Shown here in pieces: positions 42,241-51,216 of a stretch of DNA of 64,000 nt. The stretch spans positions 625,003 to 689,002 of the forward strand of contig NZ_JAGYPG010000003.1 of the NCBI RefSeq assembly GCF_018343625.1. Reading direction: 5' to 3'. Under the pieces are notes generated by a model. It did not search any database, was not told the origin of the DNA, and was given only the letters and a program-made list of their open reading frames with translations. Positions within the stretch are counted from its first letter, which is position 1. Every line of letters starts with the position of its first letter. The translations under genes were made by a program, and so were the position numbers. This stretch comes from Lederbergia citri (GTDB taxonomy: Bacteria; Bacillota; Bacilli; Bacillales; Bacillaceae_C).

Positions 42241-42267
42241 CCAGTTGCCAATTCAACTGGTTTTTTT
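42241..42267 (+). terminator. Intrinsic terminator
   Basis: CCAGTTG (42241-42247) pairs with CAACTGG (42254-42260), followed by seven T. Confidence 0.88.
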
Positions 42268-42368
42268 CTTGTAAGAAGATGAAAAATAATCTTATCGACT
42301 GAAACCTTTTCGAATTTTCTCCGTATTAAAATACAAGTAAAAACGGTTTGATGGAGAGGAGAACACTG

Positions 42369-42572
42369 ATGTCTGAAAAAGGTTGTATAAAATGTGGAAG
42401 CAAGAATGCAGGAACAAAGGATGTTGCAATGACTGGAACAGGATTATCTAAAATGTTTGATATTCAACATAATCAATTTACGGTTGTATATTGTAAAAAT
42501 TGTGGTTACTCCGAGTTTTATAATAAGCAATCTTCTACTGCATCAAACATACTGGATTTATTCTTTGGTTAA
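42369..42572 (+). CDS. Small zinc-ribbon protein (YpzJ/COG3478-like)
   Basis: Protein of 67 residues with two CxxC knuckles, CIKCGSKN near the N-terminus and YCKNCGYSEFY near the C-terminus, forming one zinc ribbon. It resembles the predicted nucleic-acid-binding Zn-ribbon family COG3478. GAGAGGAG lies 7 nt before the ATG at 42369. Single gene with its own terminator; function unknown. Confidence 0.8.
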   Translation: MSEKGCIKCGSKNAGTKDVAMTGTGLSKMFDIQHNQFTVVYCKNCGYSEFYNKQSSTASNILDLFFG

Positions 42573-42574
42573 TG

Positions 42575-42615
42575 AAAAAAAAACGGGACGTAGTAAACAC
42601 GCCCCGTTTTTTTTT
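42575..42615. terminator. Bidirectional terminator
   Basis: AAACGGGACG pairs with CGCCCCGTTT (one mismatch), flanked by A-run and T-run, so it can end both the zinc-ribbon gene and the convergent hydantoinase-like operon. Confidence 0.85.
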
Positions 42616-44158
42616 ATATTAATAGTGGTCCCGCAGCTTTTACTCTTACAAGGATTGCGTTCCCTGGTAGGTAAGCGAGCGGAAAATCCTCTAATTGGAT
42701 GATATCAATTTTGTTTGGGTTAGCTCCTGCTTCAATCGCAGTTTGAATGGCTTCAGCTTTTGCTTCTTCTAAAATTTCTTGATGGCTGCGGTTTTCAAGT
42801 GTATAAATCCTTTCAACCGTTCCACTAATATCACCAAGTGCAGCACCAATTGCATTTGCAACACTAGCATGGTCGGGACGTATGACTCGACTAGCACCTT
42901 TTAATGATTGAGGCATGAGTGCTGCTCCGCCTCCAACTAACACGACAGGAAGATCTTCGGCACTCGTTTTCATACGGTCAATTGCGTTCTCAACCATTGT
43001 TACGAAGTCAGGATATATTTTATCGCATGGAATGTCAGCAACTTGTGAAACATCCGTGTTTTCAATCTCCATATAACCTGCACCAATCGCGACATCCGTT
43101 GTTGTCAATTCATCTCCGCCAAACACAAGAGCTTTTTCAGTTAATTGATATCCAACACTTTCAGGTCCAATTTTCCACGAGTCTCCCTGAAGATATACAC
43201 GAGTTCCGCCACCGAAACCGATGGAGTAAATATCCGGCATGCGATAGTTCGTTCTAACGCCGCCCACTTCAACCGCCAATGATGTTTGACGTGGAAAACT
43301 GTTGGATAATACACCGATATCCGTTGTCGTTCCACCGATATCCACAACAATTGCATTAGGCTCTTGGGATAAATGTGCGGCACCTCTAATTGAATTAGTT
43401 GGTCCACAGGCAATGGTGAAAATCGGATACTTTTGTGCGAAGCTGTTCGTCATTAATGTGCCATCATTTTGTCCGAGATAAATGCTCGCATTAATCCCTT
43501 CATCGTTTAATGCACGCTCAAAACCTTTTGTCACATGGCTAATGGTAGACATTAAAGCGGCATTTAGAATCGTTGCATTTTCTCTTTCAATTAAGCCGAT
43601 CGTACCAATTTCACTTGATAATGAAATGGGTGTACCAGGCAATTCTTTTTCCAAAAATGCGGCAACTTCTTTCTCTTGATCACCTAAAACGGGAGAAAAT
43701 ACACCAGAAATCGCAATGGAATCAACTTTTCCCCGAAATTGTTCCGCAACTTGCTTCAATTCAGCAAAGTCAAGCTGAGAAATCGGTGTGCCGTTAAATT
43801 CATAACCTCCATGGACTAGGGCTGTTTCGGCTTCGAGCTTCTCAACTAAATCGTCAGGCCAGCCTAATAATGGAGGGACCGTTGAGCCGGATGGTAAACA
43901 AATTCGAACAATCCCTACTTTGTTTAAGGCTTTTCTTTCCACAATTGCATTCGTACAATGGGTTGTCCCGAGCGTGGCTACTTTTATTTCATCAGCATTA
44001 ATGTTTGATTCTTCTAAAAGTGTTTTGATCGTTTTTTGGATTCCAGTAAAAATATCTTTTGTTGTCGCTGTTTTGGAACTTCCAAGTACTTTGTTTTCGC
44101 TATTTAAAATGACGCCATCTGTATTTGTTCCACCTACATCTATTCCGAGTCTAATCAT
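42614..44158 (-). CDS. Hydantoinase A/oxoprolinase-family ATPase-fold protein
   Basis: HyuA-like protein of 514 residues, shorter than the 650-700 of ATP-dependent hydantoinases. It has the ASKHA phosphate motifs IRLGIDVGGTNTDGVIL and AIVVDIGGTTTDIGVL, the block TTHCTNAIVERKALNKVGIVR and a C-terminal VLVGGGAALMPQSLKGA. No HyuB gene follows; instead the upstream partner is a DUF917 protein, overlapping by ATGA, a pairing that recurs in many genomes. Predicted to open or activate a cyclic amide or thiohydantoin-like compound brought in by the linked permease. Last gene of a TetR-controlled operon. Confidence 0.85.
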   Translation of the reverse strand: MIRLGIDVGGTNTDGVILNSENKVLGSSKTATTKDIFTGIQKTIKTLLEESNINADEIKVATLGTTHCTNAIVERKALNKVGIVRICLPSGSTVPPLLGWPDDLVEKLEAETALVHGGYEFNGTPISQLDFAELKQVAEQFRGKVDSIAISGVFSPVLGDQEKEVAAFLEKELPGTPISLSSEIGTIGLIERENATILNAALMSTISHVTKGFERALNDEGINASIYLGQNDGTLMTNSFAQKYPIFTIACGPTNSIRGAAHLSQEPNAIVVDIGGTTTDIGVLSNSFPRQTSLAVEVGGVRTNYRMPDIYSIGFGGGTRVYLQGDSWKIGPESVGYQLTEKALVFGGDELTTTDVAIGAGYMEIENTDVSQVADIPCDKIYPDFVTMVENAIDRMKTSAEDLPVVLVGGGAALMPQSLKGASRVIRPDHASVANAIGAALGDISGTVERIYTLENRSHQEILEEAKAEAIQTAIEAGANPNKIDIIQLEDFPLAYLPGNAILVRVKAAGPLLI

Positions 44159-45249
44159 TTGGATGAATGCTCCTTTACTAACGTTTCTAGAGGAATGTAA
44201 TCATATGGGTATTTGAAATAACGTGGCCCTGCTGTTTCAATTCCAATCGGGGTCCGCCATTTTTCATGTGCAGGGAAAGCAACGATGACCGCTCTTGCGC
44301 CATATTTTAAACCTTCCGTCGTTATCGGCATTCCTGTTTCTTCATCCAGCACGGCAATTAAATCCGGTGCCATTGCAATGGGTTTTCCGTCCACTTCTGC
44401 AAGAAGATGCTCGTTTTGGAAGAAAAGGGTACAGGACTGATTTGCATTTTCATCAATACCGTCAAAATGAGCTTCTCCACGTGTAAATCCACCTTGGATA
44501 CCTCGCTCTATATGCATGGCTTTTCCTTTGAAAAGCTTGTATCCACCAAGCATATCCAACATTTGCACGATAGGGTGAACAGCAGCTGTTCTTTGCTCTT
44601 TCAAAAGAGCACCGATTTGTCCTGCTAAAGATAAGGTTCCTGGGATGACACTTTTTTTCGCTTGTTTTCCAGTAATCCCGTAATCACAAACAATGGAAGA
44701 ACCGCCCATGGAAATAGTTACATTTCTAGATAACTTCTCACTCCAATATCCATCTGCTGGTTCAATCGTTACTGTATTTCCTTGTTCGTCCGCAATCGTA
44801 ACGAATTCAGGCTTTAACCCATCTAAATGAAATGTAACCATTTGTGCTTCAGGAAAAGCTCGTCCCATCGCATCTCCGTCTAAAATTGGAATTCTATTCA
44901 TTGCAGCAACTGCAACAGGAATAAGGGAATTCACTCCTCCAATTTCAATCGGCATCACAACATCTGTTTTCTTTCCTGTTACTTTTTCAAAAGCTTTTAA
45001 AGGGGCTGCCAATTGTTCAAATGAAGGGATTTTTTCAACTAGAACGCTTGGTGAACCCATGCCTGATGCAGGAAGCACCCATTGGTCATCCGTTAACTCG
45101 TCTACAGTAATAACTTGAACAGGACCATATTTTTTAATGGCGGAAAGAGCCATCATTTTTCCGATATAAGGATCACCGCCACCGCCAGTTCCAAGAACCG
45201 CGGCACCAATCGCAATATTTTCAATATCTTCTTCGTTTAACCACTTCAT
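44155..45249 (-). CDS. DUF917-family protein
   Basis: Protein of 364 residues in the DUF917 (S-methyl thiohydantoin desulfurase-like) family. Conserved: IAIGAAVLGTGGGGDPYIGKM at the N-terminus, EIGGVNSLIPVAVAA and ILDGDAMGRAFPEAQM. The ATG at 45249 has AAAGGAGC upstream, itself just after the permease stop codon, so the two are coupled. DUF917 proteins are usually encoded next to hydantoinase-A-like proteins and act with them; a related protein desulfurises methylthiohydantoin. The reaction here is unproven. Confidence 0.85.
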   Translation of the reverse strand: MKWLNEEDIENIAIGAAVLGTGGGGDPYIGKMMALSAIKKYGPVQVITVDELTDDQWVLPASGMGSPSVLVEKIPSFEQLAAPLKAFEKVTGKKTDVVMPIEIGGVNSLIPVAVAAMNRIPILDGDAMGRAFPEAQMVTFHLDGLKPEFVTIADEQGNTVTIEPADGYWSEKLSRNVTISMGGSSIVCDYGITGKQAKKSVIPGTLSLAGQIGALLKEQRTAAVHPIVQMLDMLGGYKLFKGKAMHIERGIQGGFTRGEAHFDGIDENANQSCTLFFQNEHLLAEVDGKPIAMAPDLIAVLDEETGMPITTEGLKYGARAVIVAFPAHEKWRTPIGIETAGPRYFKYPYDYIPLETLVKEHSSK

Positions 45250-45250
45250 A

Positions 45251-46528
45251 TTAGATTGCTCCTTTTTGTCCACGTTGTTTAATGATCAGTAAGAAAATCG
45301 CCTGACAAATAAATGCAATTACAAAACTGTCCAAGGATGGGATCGTCGTAAATGTGAAAAGCTCCAGTCCAATTGGACGCTCTGTAGTAAACCAGCTGAT
45401 TAATGTTCCCAGAGCCCATGCTGTTAAAGGCAGGAATTTAAAGGCTTTATCGTTTAATGTGTCAAAAAGCTTTGCCCCGCCAATATAGTAATACGCTGTA
45501 TATACTCCACCTATTGGAGCAATGAACAATGTCATGATGCTCAAGAAATTAATAAAATAATCATAAATTCCAAGTACTGCGAGAAGAGTTCCAAGTATTC
45601 CAGCAATTAAGGTAAGAACCGCTTTGTTCGTACGAGTAAAAATAACAGAAAGACTTAATCCAGATGAATATGCGTTGCTTGTATTAGTTGTCCATTGGGC
45701 AAGAATCAGCACCAATATTCCTGGAATTCCTAAACCGACTGTAATCATAATCGTCGTTAAACTGCTTTCGTCCATAATTCTTGATAAAATCATCGCTACA
45801 ACAATCATGAAGCTATTCCCGAAGAAGAAGCCAAAGAAGGAAGCTAAAACGGCATCTTTTCTCGTTTTTGCCCATCTTGATACGTCTGGTGAAATGACGG
45901 CTCCTGTTACGAAAATACTAATAACGAGAGAAATCGCCATACCAAATGAAAAGACATTGTCCACTGGTGCATGAAGTTCGCTAAGACCAAATTTTTTGAT
46001 GGCTAAAATGACAGCTAAAATAACAAGAATCAGCAATAATGGTACTGACCAGGAACTTAATTTTTCAATAGCTCGATATCCAATAATGGCAGTTGTCATC
46101 ATTAAGATCCCGCCAATTCCTGCGAGAAGAGGAATAGGAAGCTCAAAACCTAATGCTCCTTTTATAGCTGCAAATGCATTTTCGGCAAAAAATCCGGCTT
46201 GAACCCCAAACCATCCTAAGAGCGAGATGGCGATGAAAAAGGAAACGAATTTTGCTCCGGATTTTCCGAATGTAAATCTCGATATCATCGATGTGGAAAG
46301 CCCAGTTACGGCTCCTATATATGCACAAAACGCTGCAAGTACTCCCAATATGGCAGAGCCAATAATGACCGAAAGTAAAGCATCATTAAAATTCATACCA
46401 TTTCCAAGCTCTGCTCCAAAAAGCATAGCAGATAAATCAATACCAACTGCAATCCAAATGAGGCTGATGGAGAACCATTTTTTTCTTTCACTCTCTGGGA
46501 CAGCTTCTCTTGCGTAATCATTATTCAT
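45251..46528 (-). CDS. NCS1-family cytosine/allantoin-type permease
   Basis: Twelve-helix NCS1 transporter of 425 residues, CodB-like. The conserved N-terminal region WIAVGIDLSAMLFGAELGNGMNFNDALLSVIIGSAILG and the later TRFTFGKSGAKFVSFFIA motif support the call. It probably imports a nucleobase, hydantoin or related heterocycle for the two downstream catabolic proteins. Its start overlaps the TetR gene by 8 bp, so expression is tied to the regulator. Confidence 0.88.
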   Translation of the reverse strand: MNNDYAREAVPESERKKWFSISLIWIAVGIDLSAMLFGAELGNGMNFNDALLSVIIGSAILGVLAAFCAYIGAVTGLSTSMISRFTFGKSGAKFVSFFIAISLLGWFGVQAGFFAENAFAAIKGALGFELPIPLLAGIGGILMMTTAIIGYRAIEKLSSWSVPLLLILVILAVILAIKKFGLSELHAPVDNVFSFGMAISLVISIFVTGAVISPDVSRWAKTRKDAVLASFFGFFFGNSFMIVVAMILSRIMDESSLTTIMITVGLGIPGILVLILAQWTTNTSNAYSSGLSLSVIFTRTNKAVLTLIAGILGTLLAVLGIYDYFINFLSIMTLFIAPIGGVYTAYYYIGGAKLFDTLNDKAFKFLPLTAWALGTLISWFTTERPIGLELFTFTTIPSLDSFVIAFICQAIFLLIIKQRGQKGAI

Positions 46529-47105
46529 TGTTGTTTCCCCCTAATAAAATGTCTAAGATGTGTAAAGCTTGTTCGATTTGTTCTGATAATTCTTCGTCAT
46601 CGTATAAATTAATTTCCCAAAAGATTCCGTCCAATAATAAGATGAATTGTCGAGTTAGGTTAATTGTTTCTTCATCAGATTTTTCCGGATGGTCGCGTTT
46701 GATTAGGTGGTGTAAAGAGTCAATCATCCACGCATCAAATTTATTCATATGTTCATGGAGAAACTTTTTTATTTCAGCTGGTGGAGAAGTGATAAGGGAA
46801 ATATAGGCATTCGTCTCATTCATATTGTTTTTATGGTACTCAACTGTCCCTTTCATCAATGTTGCGAAAATATCTAAGATTGGTTTTTCGCGTACTTCCT
46901 CCAGTATGGTTTGCATGCGTTCGAAATGGTTTTCCAATAATTTTTGAAAAGCAGCGACGAATAAAGCTTCTTTATTTTTATAAAAAAAATAAATGGAGGC
47001 AGGTTTGATTCCGACCTCTTTCGCGATTTTTTGCATTGTCGCCCCATGATAGTTATGTAGCGAATACTGATGAATCGCCGCTTCCAAAATTTTGTCTTTA
47101 GTCAA
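46521..47105 (-). CDS. TetR/AcrR-family regulator of the permease-DUF917-HyuA operon
   Basis: Regulator of 194 residues. The N-terminal HTH is ILEAAIHQYSLHNYHGATMQKIAKEVGIKPASIYFFYKNKEALF; the C-terminal ligand domain is all-helical (EETINLTRQFILLLDGIFWEI). AGGTGG lies 8 nt before the TTG at 47105, a better start than the GTG at 47117. It is the first gene of the operon it presumably represses, acting at the perfect palindrome 47116-47133 that overlaps its leader. Confidence 0.9.
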   Translation of the reverse strand: MTKDKILEAAIHQYSLHNYHGATMQKIAKEVGIKPASIYFFYKNKEALFVAAFQKLLENHFERMQTILEEVREKPILDIFATLMKGTVEYHKNNMNETNAYISLITSPPAEIKKFLHEHMNKFDAWMIDSLHHLIKRDHPEKSDEETINLTRQFILLLDGIFWEINLYDDEELSEQIEQALHILDILLGGNNNE

Positions 47106-47115
47106 AATATTCACC

Positions 47116-47133
47116 ACCTAATGATCATTAGGT
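47116..47133. promoter_or_regulatory. TetR-family operator
   Basis: ACCTAATGATCATTAGGT is a perfect 18-bp palindrome ending 11 bp before the TetR start codon and overlapping its ribosome site. Size and symmetry fit a TetR-family operator. Confidence 0.8.
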
Positions 47134-47296
47134 AAATGATAATACATGTTTTTCTCCAAATCAAGCACATTTTTATTCATAGAAAAGTATATTTATAACC
47201 CGAATAAATAATCTATCCTTTATATGATTGTGATAAAGCGCATACATGTTGTATGATTTTGGCAAAGAGAATTAAGGCGGGAGGTGCGGATATTAA

Positions 47297-48199
47297 GTGC
47301 ACATTGTCATTGCAGGTGGAAGTGGTTTTGTTGGAAAAGCACTGCAAAATCGACTCTTACAAAACGGGCATGACATTACGATACTTACTAGAAAAAGAGA
47401 AAAGGTCGCTGAGTCAAATCGCTTGCGAGCTGTAGAATGGTTAAATCCAAATAGCGAGCCTGAAAAATATCTTAAAAGTGTCGATGCAATCATAAACCTA
47501 GCAGGTGAGTCGATTAATGGCATTAGATGGACGAAGGCGAAAAAGAAACGGATCGTTCAAAGTAGAACCCGTGCGACACGAGAAATCGTTAGACTCATAG
47601 AAAAATTGGATCCGAAACCAAAGGTGCTCGTAAACGGATCAGCGGTTGGATATTATGGGATGTCAGATGTGGAAACTTTTACGGAGGAATCGAAGCCACA
47701 CGCTAACGATTTTTTAGCAAGTGTCGTAAGAAGGTGGGAAGACGAAGCTTCACAGGCAGAAAATCTGGGTGTTCGGACTGTTTTTGCTCGGCTAGGCGTC
47801 GTCCTTGGTAAGGGAGGAGCACTTCCTCTTATGGCACTCCCTTATAAAATGGGAGTGGGTGGTCGTATTGGCTCAGGAAATCAATGGGTGCCTTGGGTCC
47901 ATCAAGCTGATGTGGCGGGATTATTGCTTTTTGCCATTGAAAATGAATCGATTTCTGGCCCTCTTAACGTGACTTCACCGAATCTAGTGAAAAATAACGA
48001 TTTTGGGAAGACGATTGGACATGTCCTCCATCGCCCGCATTGGCTGCCTGTTCCTAGTTTTGCGATGAAAGCGATGCTCGGAGAAATGAGTGAAATGCTT
48101 TTAAGTGGACAGTGTGCGATACCGCAAAAAGCGAAGCAAAATGGATATACCTTTCAATATCCTAAACTGGATCAAGCTTTGGAAAATATTTTACGATAA
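47297..48199 (+). CDS. TIGR01777-family NAD-dependent epimerase (YfhF-like)
   Basis: Extended SDR of 300 residues, related to B. subtilis YfhF and E. coli YfcH. Nucleotide loop VIAGGSGFVGKALQNRLL; conserved SRTRATREIVRLIE, NGSAVGYYGMSD and the C-terminal DUF1731 block, HWLPVPSFAMKAMLGEMSEMLLSGQ. GTG start at 47297 with GGGAGG upstream. Substrate unknown. Downstream lies the TPP riboswitch with its own promoter. Confidence 0.9.
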   Translation: MHIVIAGGSGFVGKALQNRLLQNGHDITILTRKREKVAESNRLRAVEWLNPNSEPEKYLKSVDAIINLAGESINGIRWTKAKKKRIVQSRTRATREIVRLIEKLDPKPKVLVNGSAVGYYGMSDVETFTEESKPHANDFLASVVRRWEDEASQAENLGVRTVFARLGVVLGKGGALPLMALPYKMGVGGRIGSGNQWVPWVHQADVAGLLLFAIENESISGPLNVTSPNLVKNNDFGKTIGHVLHRPHWLPVPSFAMKAMLGEMSEMLLSGQCAIPQKAKQNGYTFQYPKLDQALENILR

Positions 48200-48218
48200 T
48201 CTACATCTCTGCTATACT
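48190..48218 (+). promoter_or_regulatory. Sigma-A promoter of the thiamine-precursor transport operon
   Basis: TTTACG (48190-48195), 17-bp spacer, TATACT (48213-48218), about 25 bp before the TPP aptamer; four and five of six consensus bases. Confidence 0.6.
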
Positions 48219-48244
48219 AGATATTGATAAAATAATATGGAATG

Positions 48245-48396
48245 TGGGGGTACCGGTGTGGCCGGTTGAGAGTGCATCCATTAGATGCTGACCCTTTGAA
48301 CCTGCTCTGGCTCATACCAGCGAAGGGAACATGAATTCATTCATACATAATGAATGTTCTTTCAGGTGTCCAGGTTCTATACTTGGGCATCTTTTT
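48245..48396 (+). promoter_or_regulatory. TPP riboswitch (THI element) with terminator platform
   Basis: The aptamer runs about 48245-48330. It shows the conserved GGTTGAGAGTG, ACCCTTTGAACCTG, CTGG-TCATACCAGCG and AAGGGAAC segments. A competing region (48327-48360) leads to a terminator formed by GGTGTCCAGG (48365-48374) and CTTGGGCATC (48382-48391) followed by TTTTT. Binding of thiamine pyrophosphate should favour termination, shutting off the downstream ABC importer. Confidence 0.93.
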
Positions 48397-48438
48397 CGTT
48401 TATGAGGTTCGCTTTCCAATAACGGAGGGAAAAGTAGA

Positions 48439-49416
48439 ATGAAAAAATGGTTGACTAGTTTGCTTGTTTTGGTGTTACTCACGGGTTGTGGTGGAGTGAA
48501 AAAGGAAGACAATGGCGGTCAAAAAAAGGTGACTGTCGTGTTGGATTGGACGCCGAACACGAACCATACGGGTTTATACGTGGCAAAGGAAAAAGGATAT
48601 TTTAAGGATGAAGGTTTGGATGTCGACATTATCATGCCAGGAGAAGCGGGTGCCGATAATTTAGTCGCATCTGGAAAGTCTGAATTTGGGATTAGCTATC
48701 AAGAAAGTATAACTGAAGCGCGTGTACAAGATGTTCCGATTGTCTCAATCGGAGCGGTTATTCAGCATAATACATCTGGCTTCGCTTCACCTGTAGAGAA
48801 GAATATTAAATCCCCAAAAGATTTTGAAGGAAAAACATATGGCGGCTGGGGTGCACCGCTTGAACAAGCTGTGCTCGCATCGCTCATGAAAGTAGAAAAT
48901 GCTGATATCGACAAACTTGAAATCGTGAATATGGGAGACACAGACTTTTTTACAGCAGTAAAACGAGATGTTGATTTTGCATGGATTTATTATGCATGGA
49001 CCGGAGTCGAAGCTGAACTACGCGGAGAAAAAATCAATATGATTTATTTGACAGATTATACGGATAAACTGGATTATTATACACCGGTTATTTCAACGAA
49101 TGAGAAAATGATTGAGAATGATCCAGATACAGTAAAAGCTTTTATGGCTGCTGTTTCAAAAGGTTATGAGTTTGCGATTGATAATCCTAGCGAAGCTGCT
49201 GATATTTTAATAAAAGCTGTACCAGATCTCGACCCTGAGCTTGTAAAGAAAAGTCAAGAATGGCTAGCTGCTAAGTATCAGGATGATGCACAACGTTGGG
49301 GAGAACAGAAACAAGAAGTCTGGAAAAATTATATGGACTGGATGCTTGAAAAGGGATTGCTTGAAAAAGAAATTGATGTTGAAAAAGCATTTACGAATGA
49401 ATTTTTACCTAAATAG
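48439..49416 (+). CDS. thiY: Thiamine-precursor ABC transporter binding lipoprotein (ThiY-like)
   Basis: NMT1/THI5-like solute-binding lipoprotein, 325 residues. Signal peptide with lipobox LLTGC; mature part has VVLDWTPNTNHTGLYVAKEKGYF, the pyrimidine-binding SGKSEFGISYQES and GDTDFFTAVKRDVDFAWIYYAW. It binds a pyrimidine precursor such as formylaminopyrimidine or HMP. The TPP riboswitch directly upstream and the permease and ATPase downstream support the ThiXYZ assignment. AACGGAGGG ribosome site. Confidence 0.92.
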   Translation: MKKWLTSLLVLVLLTGCGGVKKEDNGGQKKVTVVLDWTPNTNHTGLYVAKEKGYFKDEGLDVDIIMPGEAGADNLVASGKSEFGISYQESITEARVQDVPIVSIGAVIQHNTSGFASPVEKNIKSPKDFEGKTYGGWGAPLEQAVLASLMKVENADIDKLEIVNMGDTDFFTAVKRDVDFAWIYYAWTGVEAELRGEKINMIYLTDYTDKLDYYTPVISTNEKMIENDPDTVKAFMAAVSKGYEFAIDNPSEAADILIKAVPDLDPELVKKSQEWLAAKYQDDAQRWGEQKQEVWKNYMDWMLEKGLLEKEIDVEKAFTNEFLPK

Positions 49417-49428
49417 GAGGAGTTTCTG

Positions 49429-49719
49429 ATGGCAAATTCATTAATTAGCATACAAATTATTCCCAAAACAAAAAATGGCGAAAGTGTTATTCCGTATGTA
49501 GATGAAGCGATCAAAATCATTGATGAATCAGGAGTGAAATATGAGGTTCATCCACTAGAGACAACAATGGAAGGCGAATTGACTGTGTTAATGAGTGTGA
49601 TAGAAAAAATGAATGAACGGATGATAGAAATAGGCAGCAGTAATGTCATTTCCCAAGTAAAAATTTTATATCAGCCATCCGGCATTACGATGGATCAGTT
49701 GACGGAGAAATATAGCTGA
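49429..49719 (+). CDS. MTH1187/YkoF-like thiamine-binding protein
   Basis: Small protein of 96 residues of the thiamine-binding DUF77 family. It has the ferredoxin-like fold pattern, SLISIQIIPKTKNGE, then YVDEAIKIIDESGVKYEVHPLETTMEGEL. The stop overlaps the permease start by one base (TGATG). In several Bacillus genomes it lies inside thiamine-precursor operons; it may sense or buffer thiamine or precursor in the cytoplasm. Confidence 0.88.
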   Translation: MANSLISIQIIPKTKNGESVIPYVDEAIKIIDESGVKYEVHPLETTMEGELTVLMSVIEKMNERMIEIGSSNVISQVKILYQPSGITMDQLTEKYS

Positions 49720-50474
49720 TGAGAGATGTGTTTATGAAAGGATGGAGGCCAGCGTTGGTCCTCCTTCTTTTACTTTTCATTTGGGAAGTCGTTGTGAACG
49801 TTGCAGAAATACCAGGCTGGCTGTTACCCGCTCCATCGGCAATTTTAAAAGAAATGATCGTTGGCTTCGATCATTTTTCTGCACATTTAATATCTACTAT
49901 CGGACTTTCAGTTGGAGGATTTATCATAGGATGTTCGATAGGTTTGCTTGTTGCTGTGATATTGCATTTAGTTCCGAAAGTTCAAGAGGCCGTATATCCA
50001 CTTCTTATTCTTTCACAAAATGTGCCCATTATTGTATTGGCACCATTGCTTGTCATTTGGTTTGGCTTCGGGATTTTGCCAAAAATTATCGTCATTACTC
50101 TCGTATGTTTTTTCCCAGTGACGATAGCCGCCTTAGGAGGGTTTCGAAACACACCGCCTGAAATGAAGCATTATATGTTGATGGCTGGCGCATCCAAAAA
50201 TCAGATGTTTACTAAATTAGAATGGCCAAATTCACTTCCCGCCTTATTTTCCGGATTAAAAATATCCGCAACATATAGCGTGATGGGAGCGGTTATTTCG
50301 GAATGGCTTGGGGCTAAAAAAGGAATTGGTGTCTATATGACGCTCGCATCCTCATCATTTCGTACGGATCGAGTTTTTGTAGCAATTTTTATAATCATGA
50401 TTTTAAGTTTGTTGTTTTTCGGTACCATTACTTTATGTGAAAAATGGCTAGTCAAGTGGAGAAGGGAGGCGTGA
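49719..50474 (+). CDS. thiX: Thiamine-precursor ABC transporter permease (ThiX-like)
   Basis: BPD-type permease of 251 residues with about six helices. The EAA loop reads PEMKHYMLMAGASKNQMFTKLEWP, typical of the taurine/NMT1 class. It pairs with the ThiY and ThiZ products. It overlaps the preceding stop by one base and ends 5 nt before the ATPase gene. Confidence 0.9.
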   Translation: MRDVFMKGWRPALVLLLLLFIWEVVVNVAEIPGWLLPAPSAILKEMIVGFDHFSAHLISTIGLSVGGFIIGCSIGLLVAVILHLVPKVQEAVYPLLILSQNVPIIVLAPLLVIWFGFGILPKIIVITLVCFFPVTIAALGGFRNTPPEMKHYMLMAGASKNQMFTKLEWPNSLPALFSGLKISATYSVMGAVISEWLGAKKGIGVYMTLASSSFRTDRVFVAIFIIMILSLLFFGTITLCEKWLVKWRREA

Positions 50475-50479
50475 CGTAA

Positions 50480-51214
50480 ATGGGGTTCCTTGAGATTAAA
50501 CATATATCCAAAAGCTTTAATGGGCGTAATGTGCTGGATGACATTAGCCTAGAAGTGCAAGAAGGTGAGTTCGTCACGATTTTAGGTCCTTCCGGCAGTG
50601 GAAAAAGCACATTATTTCATGTAATTGGTGGTTTGTTGGTACCTGAACAGGGCTCTGTCATGCTTGACGGGGAAAATATTACTGGTAAACGCGGATTCAT
50701 AAGCTATATGCCGCAGCAACCAGCATTGTTTCCGTGGAGAACGGTATTGGAAAATGTAATGCTGGGACAGGAGCTGCATGAAAAAAGAGATGTTGAAAAA
50801 GCAACAGCGATGATTGAAAAAGCAGGACTGAAAGGATATGAGTATTCAAAGCCAAGTGAATTATCAGGGGGGATGAAACAAAGAGCTGCGTTTATTAGAG
50901 CATTGTTAAGTCCGCACTCCCTGATTTGCTTGGATGAACCATTCTCGGCTTTGGATGATTTTACACGCCTGGAAATGCATCAATGGTTGTTGTCAATTTG
51001 GGCAGAATTTCGAAGGACTATTTTATTTGTGACCCACAACATTGACGAAGCCTTGTTTCTTTCTGATCGTATCATCGTGTTGTCTAGCAATCCAGCTAGG
51101 GTTATTCACGAGGTAAAGGTTCCATTTGAACATCCAAGAGAGCGTGATTTACTTTTAATGGACGAATTTTTAACTTTGAAAAAAGAACTTTATGAGGCAG
51201 TAGGGAGGTTATGA
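50480..51214 (+). CDS. thiZ: Thiamine-precursor ABC transporter ATPase (ThiZ-like)
   Basis: ATPase of 244 residues. Walker A GPSGSGKST, Q-loop region YMPQQPALFPW, signature LSGGMKQRAAF, Walker B LICLDEPFSALD and switch His VTHNIDEAL are all intact. Closest to the TauB/SsuB/ThiZ class. Part of the riboswitch-controlled operon; its end overlaps the following gene region by ATGA. Confidence 0.92.
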   Translation: MGFLEIKHISKSFNGRNVLDDISLEVQEGEFVTILGPSGSGKSTLFHVIGGLLVPEQGSVMLDGENITGKRGFISYMPQQPALFPWRTVLENVMLGQELHEKRDVEKATAMIEKAGLKGYEYSKPSELSGGMKQRAAFIRALLSPHSLICLDEPFSALDDFTRLEMHQWLLSIWAEFRRTILFVTHNIDEALFLSDRIIVLSSNPARVIHEVKVPFEHPRERDLLLMDEFLTLKKELYEAVGRL

Positions 51215-51216
51215 GA

